Source: Phoronis australis
Lineage: Eukaryota; Phoronida; Phoronidae
Direction of reading: 5' to 3'
Length of the DNA: 31,913 nucleotides
Assembly: GCA_002633005.1 (NCBI GenBank)
Contig: NMRA01000051.1
Location: forward strand, 456,194 to 488,106
Both the position numbers and the translations under genes were made by a program. Of the stretch, positions 30,101-31,913 are shown piece after piece. The stretch's first letter is position 1, and each line of letters begins with the position of its first letter. Under the pieces are notes generated by a model that was not told the DNA's origin, ran no database searches, and saw only the letters and a list, made by a program, of their open reading frames with translations.

Positions 30101-31455
30101 CTAAACCAGCCACATCTTCTGAAAAAACCTTGCTCACCCAGCAAACTCCAAAACCAATGACACCAAGTGTTCAGAATGCAATGGTCGTTTCTTCTTTTTC
30201 TTTAGTGTTTTTCTTTCTCCTTTAATAAACAAAATAGGCAAAACTGTGACCACTTTACACAATTAGGCAAACCAAACAAAATCAGTGTAATTAACAAATG
30301 CTGGTGGGGCATCATGTAACAGAAACAGCTCGAGGTCTCTTGCTCAATAACCTCAGTCAGTGTATTGAAGGAACCTCAATAAACCCTTAATTCATCAAAA
30401 TCCAAAAACTGCATGTACAGTGGTGCCCCCTTACTGTCTTACTGGACCAAAGAATATCTTAGTTGTCATGTCAAAAACGAATCACTTCCCATTCAACACA
30501 TATAAAATGATCCACATAATGTTACAAATTTATCGTTAAATTCCCAAATAAGGACATTGAAAACCAGCAAAAGTCGATACTCAGGCACTAATAAAATAAG
30601 TTTGCTTTTCTTACTAAAAATAAACTTACTACAGCTTCAATTCATATGCATTATCTGAACTCAGCGCCGGTCGCAAAAATTAGTTGTTTTCTGCTGAGCC
30701 ATCTTCCTCTCAGAGACGCACTAAGACTATTTCATAGAGGAATGTTTTATTGGTTCAACTAGCATCACGGAATTAATATACTATCATGAATAACACGTGT
30801 AGTAACTAGATATCCGGCAGTGGTCAATGTGAAAGGTAATCAAATTTCAGAAACGTTCACACCTTTATTTACATGAAAACTCACCTATAAGTATCATACA
30901 CCAATGACTGTTACTGTACAGAAATTTTTCACTTACTTAGCAGAAAATATGGCCGAAATTCCATTTTGACAAATTTCTCCAAGAAAAGAAAAATCTAGTC
31001 ACTAGGCTAGCTTGCACTGTGTAGATGTTATAACACAACGGTTGGCGAAGTTTCCAGTATTTGTGGCGAAGTAACCGGCCTTTGAAGAATGGAAAAATGA
31101 CTAATTTAGCAATTGTTTTTGTGCAATATAACTGGAAAATTCCCGTCTCGTCTTAGCCAGCTCCACTTAGCATGATCAGCTTTAGATAGTGGTTACACTC
31201 TCTGCCAAGTGGAAGCCCGCTTTAACTGGAATATCCCACTTAATATCACAATTTACGTAAAAATCAATAGTATGATATGAAGCAGGCTCCACTGTATAAC
31301 AAAATATAATATGATAGGTCACCCGAGTGAAAAACTTATTTTCAATTTTACAATTACATCTTATCTGCTTTCTTTCTTAATGTAAAATATCATACCTTTA
31401 CCTGGGAATGGCAGACCCCTGTCCTTATAAAAATCAACCTCACGCCTGTATTCCT
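24096..31455 (-). CDS. PCGF6: Polycomb group RING finger protein 6-like (C-terminal five exons; 5' part off the window)
   Basis: Five minus-strand exons join with matching phases: 31455-31402, 30219-30138, 28849-28726, 25960-25877 and 24164-24096 (TGA). Together they encode about 136 residues. The order is: post-RING linker EYRREVDFYKDRGLPFPG; a basic run (KKKKKR) and SLVLEFAG; then the RAWUL ubiquitin-like domain, HCKPLSKKFIRVS to RRKTGLPADCQ, IGVFVETALIHEKATIQYLL and DGLIVLHYG. This matches the layout of PCGF6 as I know it (FYKERGL, SLLLEF, KPLEKKFVRVS, RRKMGL, LVLHYG), better than PCGF1-5. PCGF6 is the subunit that defines variant PRC1.6. It pairs with RING1A/B through its RING finger and binds partners through RAWUL, directing H2A ubiquitination and germline-gene silencing in mammals. 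The RING exons must lie beyond 31913. The tail after LHYG (ILDSTVQSLFNSL) is divergent. Confidence 0.88.
24165..25876 (-). other. PCGF6-like intron with unassigned ORFs
   Basis: A 1.7-kb intron. On the plus strand two open frames of 72-85 codons (24309-24566 and 24559-24777) have no recognisable family and may be transposon remnants. A 105-bp tandem duplication is listed separately. Confidence 0.6.
25079..25290. repeat. 105-bp tandem duplication
   Basis: TGTCAAAAGTCAGACAATAATT occurs at 25094 and again at 25199, and the surrounding sequence (GTCGCCACAG/GTCATCACAG; GGTGACTCAAATTTTAAAT/GGTGACTTCCAAATTTTAAAT; CCCCTTGG/GCCCTTGA) repeats in step. There are two units, diverged. It lies inside a PCGF6-like intron. 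Confidence 0.75.
25877..25960 (-). CDS. PCGF6: PCGF6-like exon: second half of RAWUL
   Basis: 84 bp (28 codons, phase 0 to 0) between acceptor TGCTTTTTCAG and donor GAG|GTGAGC. It encodes IGVFVETALIHEKATIQY and LLDNIPDLEE, equivalent to the VDI...L...TL segment of other PCGF RAWUL domains. Confidence 0.85.
25961..27400 (-). other. PCGF6-like intron, repeat-poor part
   Basis: Part of the 2.77-kb intron between the two RAWUL exons. Apart from the CA microsatellite nothing is recognised. Confidence 0.5.
26545..26606. repeat. (CA)n microsatellite with one unresolved base
   Basis: An interrupted CA run of about 62 bp. Base 26598 is N. Confidence 0.85.
27404..28610. repeat. Hierarchical tandem repeat: about 440-bp units of three about 145-bp subunits with CTCF-like cores
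   Basis: Units start at about 27408, 27842 and 28286 (spacing 434 and 444 bp); the third is cut short. Each unit has subunits A, B and C that resemble one another: a (T)GCCACTAGGGGGCA-type start, a TCGTC-rich part, CCAAATTT(C), a purine-rich AAGATC part and (AG)GAGATACAG. Subunit starts fall at 27411, 27554, (27687), 27845, 27987, 28124, 28289 and 28434. Best cores: CCACTAGGGGGCACA (28434), CTACTAGGGGGCACA (27987), CCATTAGGAGGCACC (28124), CCACTAGATGGTGCA (27411). It lies in an intron of the PCGF6-like gene. Confidence 0.85.
28726..28849 (-). CDS. PCGF6: PCGF6-like exon: first half of RAWUL
   Basis: 124 bp between acceptor GATGTTTCAG and donor CAG|GTAGAG. It encodes KPLSKKFIRVSARVSISQ and LQTFIRRKTGLPADCQ, the beta-hairpin and helix of the ubiquitin-like fold. 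It ends in phase 0. Confidence 0.88.
28850..30137 (-). other. PCGF6-like intron
   Basis: A 1.3-kb intron holding the G/C hairpin element at 29803. An open frame from the ATG at 29470 that reaches a possible donor at 29371 looks coding-like but fits no phase of this gene. Confidence 0.6.
29803..29951. mobile_element. About 149-bp G/C hairpin element with 16-bp inverted ends
   Basis: The ends CATGGGCGGCGCAGCA and TGGTGCGCTGCCCATG are inverted repeats with two mismatches. Inside are two direct half-units (GGGCGGCGCAGCACTGAAG and GGGCGTGGTAGCACTGAGAG), each with a G-run/C-run hairpin (GTGGGGG...CCCCCCCAC; GGGGGGGC...GCCCCCCC). It is strikingly GC-rich against the AT-rich intron. It is probably a MITE. 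Confidence 0.65.
30138..30219 (-). CDS. PCGF6: PCGF6-like exon: basic linker and SLVLEF motif
   Basis: 82 bp between acceptor TTTATTAAAG and donor GG|GTGAGC. It contributes two bases, 26 codons and two bases, so both junctions stay in frame. The lysine run (TLKKKKKRP) could be a nuclear localisation signal. VSLVLEFAG matches the conserved stretch just before RAWUL. Confidence 0.82.
30220..31401 (-). other. PCGF6-like intron
   Basis: A 1.2-kb intron. No repeat or further exon recognised. Confidence 0.6.
31402..31455 (-). CDS. PCGF6: PCGF6-like exon: linker after the RING finger
   Basis: 54 bp between acceptor TTTTTGGCAG and donor CAG|GTAAAG. It begins with two bases of a split codon and ends with one. 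It encodes EYRREVDFYKDRGLPFP, the PCGF-family helix that follows the RING domain. Confidence 0.85.
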
Positions 31456-31913
31456 CTGCCAAAAACAAAACATCCTCATTTAAGCACACTTTATCACACA
31501 AACAAATGCTGCAGAAGAACAATTTGAAAATAATGCCATAGTCTGAACACAGAGGATATATTTCTGATGGTCAAACCTGTAACAAGTTAATAATTTGGAG
31601 TTGTGCATGTTAGCAGGAAGAGATAACCAGGAAGGGACAACTGTTTTAGCGCATTTTAACGTATTTTCAAAGGTGATTTCAAAAGTAAATGTTAAAGTAG
31701 TCTGGAATCCAAGCATTGTGTTTGAAAGCTTAACCCTTTAGCTATAAAATGACACCACTTTTGTCCCCAAAGACTTCATATTAATGGCACTGGGATGCTT
31801 TGAACATGACTTGTTTTACCCTTCCAAAAGATGCCTCTTCCCAGGCATGTACTCGGGCATGATCCTCTTTTTTGAACCAACAGATGTCACTAATATATGC
31901 AAATGAGGCTCGC
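31456..31913 (-). other. Right edge: intron upstream of the PCGF6-like linker exon
   Basis: I see no exon of the RING finger here. The one minus-strand ORF (31716-31480) does not resemble PCGF sequence. The RING-encoding exons are expected outside the window. Confidence 0.5.

Overview
This is a stretch of animal nuclear genome with no bacterial features. Its genes are split by GT-AG introns, the DNA is AT-rich, and intergenic and intronic space is crowded with non-LTR retrotransposon relics, MITEs, a tRNA-derived SINE and microsatellites. The gene types (a leucine-rich-repeat/Ig receptor, a PCGF6-type Polycomb gene) and the repeats (a Kolobok-like THAP/TTAA DNA transposon, Jockey-like and CR1/L2-like LINEs) suggest an invertebrate, perhaps a marine deuterostome such as a cephalochordate. 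The species cannot be fixed from the sequence alone.

Layout. 1-1000: the 3' end of a small minus-strand gene of two or more exons, probably encoding a short secreted protein. 2.9-5.3 kb: a minus-strand LRR gene (signal peptide/LRRNT exon, intron, LRR exon, LRRCT) whose LRR exon is broken by several frame changes, so it is a likely pseudogene or an error-rich assembly. 6.2-6.65 kb: two tandem foldback elements. 6.79-9.59 kb: an intact intronless gene for a 933-residue type I membrane protein (signal peptide, two LRR blocks, LRRCT, one Ig domain, TM helix, short tail), divergent from the broken LRR gene. 9.67-12.4 kb: 3' UTR and downstream sequence that is duplicated at 17.69-18.5 kb; the first copy is interrupted by about 2 kb of inserted material (foldback MITE, Kolobok-like element with an assembly gap, SINE). 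12.5-16.5 kb: a mosaic of two oppositely oriented LINE remnants. 16.5-23.5 kb: mostly non-coding, with a clean 224-bp MITE and another LINE relic.

24.1-31.5 kb: the last five coding exons of a minus-strand Polycomb RING-finger gene that I identify as PCGF6-like. Every splice phase matches, and the RAWUL (ubiquitin-like) domain is complete through the stop codon. The RING exons lie beyond the right edge. Its introns hold a hierarchical tandem repeat (about 145-bp subunits in about 440-bp units, most carrying a CTCF-like core), a 105-bp tandem duplication and a G/C hairpin element.

The genes do not form one pathway. The two LRR genes look like members of a lineage-expanded recognition-receptor family, and the PCGF6 gene is a conserved chromatin regulator. 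Most of what is unusual is repeat architecture placed in promoters, 3' flanks and introns.
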